A stretch of DNA of 5,982 nt from Lachnospiraceae bacterium (lineage in GTDB: Bacteria > Bacillota > Clostridia > Lachnospirales > Lachnospiraceae), in assembly GCA_003484785.1 (NCBI GenBank), contig DNAD01000185.1, positions 1 to 5,982 on the forward strand, in the 5' to 3' direction. The stretch's first letter is position 1. The number at the start of each line of letters is the position of its first letter. The notes beneath the pieces are model-generated. The model was not told the DNA's origin, did not search any database, and was given only the letters and a program-made list of their open reading frames with translations. This document shows positions 1 through 3,000 of this stretch, in pieces. The position numbers and the translations under genes are program-made.

Positions 1-11
1 AGTTTGTTCCG

Positions 12-35
12 ATCCGGTCGCTTTTCAGACCGGAT
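12..35 (-). terminator. Stem-loop just after the stop codon, possible terminator without a U-run
   Basis: Six bases past the TAA, the minus strand reads ATCCGGTC, an 8-base loop (TGAAAAGC) and GACCGGAT: a perfect 8-bp, GC-containing stem. The position suits a transcript end, but the following bases (CGGAACAAACT) are not U-rich. It may instead be an mRNA 3' stability hairpin, or intrinsic termination may occur beyond the window. Confidence 0.4.
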
Positions 36-41
36 AACTCC

Positions 42-3000
42 TTATGCCGGGACGACCCGTTCTCCCCTGTCCTTCTTAAGGAACAGGAAAATGCTCCCCG
101 CGATCAGTCCTATCACAAGAAACCACTTCGGATGGATCATGTCTCCGGTCTTGGGTGTCGAATCAAGTACCGTAGAATCGCTCAGATTAGCCGTATCCAC
201 ATAGATAACATAAGGTGTTAAGTGGGTACAGGTAAAGTTCATGCAGGGCACTCCGTTTATAACGGTAAATCTGGGATCCAGCTTTTCAAGAACTCCGCCC
301 TGTGTACATGCCACCTTTGCATTTCCGCCATAGATCGCAAGATCATCGGGGATCGGCGTTGTCACGCTGACGCTTGTCCCCTCCGGAATAGGGCTGATCC
401 TGTTATTACCGCTGCTGTCGTAAAGGCTTATGTCCATGGGAAGATAACGTATGTTATCGAGTGACCCGTACTCCTTTGTCAGAGCCTGCACCGCCATCTC
501 ATTGGCTTCCTGGGTTTCGGTAAACTTGAGCACATAATTATCCGAGCTTCCGTTTACGGTTGCGCTCATTTTGCTGACGTCACTGATTCCGGGCGTATTG
601 GATACAACATTTGTATTTCCGCTTCCCCTCTGGGAGCCTCCTCCGGTATTGCCTCCTCCGGAGCTTATATTACCTACGTTTCCCACCGGGGTATAGCCTG
701 ATACAGCCCCGCTGACCACCACCGGCACAGTGGAGGAGTTGGTTGCTGAAGAGCTGCTCATGCTTGAGCTTCTTGAGCTGGAGCTTGAACTGGAGCTGGA
801 GCTTCTGGAGCTTGAACCTGTGCTGGAGGTACCCGTACTGCCTCCGCCCGTGCTGCCTCCTCCTGAGCTTGAGGTCTTCTTTGAAGGCTTCTTATCGTAA
901 TTTGCGTAGAAGGTTATATTTTCGGTCAGGCCTTCCTCTTCATCCTCCGGATACGGGATCGGAGGAGTCCAGTCCTTAAAGGTATATTTCTTCCTCTTTC
1001 CCGTCTGAAGATTAACGGTATTCTTAACATCCAGGGGAATGGTCCCCTCGGTGATCCTTGTTCCCTTATCCACCTGAATAATATAATTCAGCCCGAACTG
1101 ATCACCAAAGGTTACCGTTACCTTGGTGGTGACCACCTGATCCCACTGGGCATCAAAGGTTATGGTATTATGGCTGTATTCCTCCGGTATCCTGAAATAG
1201 CCATCCACCATAAAAAAGTTTCCGCTCTCTGCCTCCAGCCATCCGAGGAAGGTATAGCCCGTCTTGGTATAAGGAAACAGCCATGAAGGAAAGTCGGTGG
1301 AATAAAGGGTCTGCCCCGGAACAGCCTTTACGCTCATGTCAAGTATCTCCCCGCCGTCCTTAAAATAAACGGTGATGGAATTGTTGAAGGGTATGAACGT
1401 AACCGTCTCATTATGCTTTCCCACATAATCCTTGACATACTGCTCTGCGGTAGAGCCCGTATAGCCGTAGATAGTCGCGGTATCATAGTCGAAGGAATCG
1501 CTCTGATACTGCGTATTCTTGCTGTAGTCCTCTATGGTTATGGCCCTGGTTCTTGCAAAAGCCTTGCTGCCCACCTTTGTGGTGTGCGAACCAAGCTTCA
1601 CCATCTTCAGATTGTCACAGTCATAGAAACAGTAATCCGGTATAATGCTGAAGTTTTTGCAGTCGGTAAAATCCACCTCATATATCTCGTCGCAGTTCTG
1701 GAAGGCTCCGGTGGCGATCCTTGTAACGGATAAGAGGTCAGGATCCAGTTTGCTGTTTACGCTGTTTTTCGAATCATATCCGGTTCCGTACTGTATCCCC
1801 CTGCTGGGAAGCACCTCCTCGAGGGTGATATTGGTTCCGTCATCGCTGTATATAATGCCGTTTTTCTCCCAATAATAGGGGTCGGAAGCGTCCGCGTCAA
1901 AGGAAAGCATAGCCGAATCCTGATCATTAAGTGCTTCCCCTCCCTCGATATTCTCTTCTTCGCCTTCTCGTGAACCTTCACCGAGAAAATCCACCTTCTG
2001 AAGCGCCACATCATTTAAGAACGGAAGGCTGCCCAGTGAGGTCACGTTATTGTTAAAGGTAACGATCGAAAGCTTTCTATTGTTGGACAGGCTGGTGTTT
2101 GCGTCCTCAGCGTCCACCCCTGCGCCCATGGTCTCCTCATCATAGACGGACACCGGAAGCTTTGCCACGTTATTTATCGTCAGCGTCTGAAGACCGTCGG
2201 TAACATCAATACCCTCTTCCTTATTTACAAAGGTGACATATTTATGATTACTGCCGCCGGCATCTTTGGAAGACATATTGTACGCCTTCTCTATGGTGGT
2301 TATCGTATCCGGGATATCCATATCCCTGAAATATTCAAGGATCTCGCCCTCGGCATCGGTCAGATCCTCCGCGCTCTTGTCAAGCAGATCGGATATTGTA
2401 TGATAATCATCATCGATCACGGTTCCCGCCGTGGGATAGGTTACCAGCGAGGCGCTCTTCAGATCACCAAAGTATTTAAGGGATATGTTCTCCGGATTGC
2501 CGCTTACATAGGTAATGAAGCCCAGCCCGTACTTTCCTCCGCTGGACAGATTAGGATCGACAAGGGAGTACCTGAAGGGCAGGTAGCTTTGATCATCCAC
2601 CTTCCCCCTGACATACAGCATCGACTCCCCGCCGTACTTTGCGATCAGACCGGTATCGTCGATATACCCGTCCCTTCTGGTATAGAAGGCATCCTTCCCT
2701 ATATTTGTGACATTAACATTATATTCCTTATCGCTGCTTTCACTTTCCAGCTTATAATCACGGAAGGATACAAGCTCAAGGCTTTCACAGCCAAGAAAGC
2801 AGCTATCCCCAACCGAGAGGCCGGTATCATCACTGTCATCGGGAGAAAGGGGAGAAAAATCCACCGTTTCCAGACCGGTGCAGTTTTCAAAAGCATTTTG
2901 CCCCAGGGACAGTCCGTCATCATCTATCTCGACGTATAGCTCGCTAAGATTCGGTAATCCTGACCATTTATCATCCTCATAAATTCCGCTGAAAGCATTT

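Larger units (their letters stand above)
591..881 (-). other. Ser/Gly-rich stalk (residues 1697-1793)
   Basis: A low-complexity stretch opens with GGGSTGGGSTGTSSTG. It goes on to a serine run interrupted by two Arg and one Met (about 1715-1741), then a Val/Gly segment and a second Gly/Asn/Ser stretch (SSGGGNTGGGSQRGSGNTN, 1769-1787). It is predicted to be a flexible and possibly glycosylated stalk that spaces the ectodomain from the wall. Its DNA carries short repeats at 748-818 and 831-860. Confidence 0.85.

Noticed and set aside
748..860. Possible CRISPR-like or mobile repeat array in the repetitive stalk DNA
   Set aside because: The repeats are short (6 and 15 bp), contiguous without spacers, and in frame with the protein, so they are coding microsatellite and minisatellite sequence.
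743..979. Plus-strand frame rich in Leu, Ser and Trp opposite the stalk
   Set aside because: Its composition is a direct by-product of the antisense strand of the AGCTCM repeat, not a real membrane protein.
1110..1130. Near-palindrome GGTGGTGACCACC
   Set aside because: The arms are six bases with only one base between them, so no hairpin can form. The sequence is accounted for by the codons of VVTTK, and there is no operator context inside the gene.
2244..2939. 231-codon open frame on the plus strand, antisense to the large gene
   Set aside because: It lies wholly inside the coding region of a clearly domain-supported gene. Its translation shows no recognisable domain, and its length is explained by the codon bias of the opposite strand.
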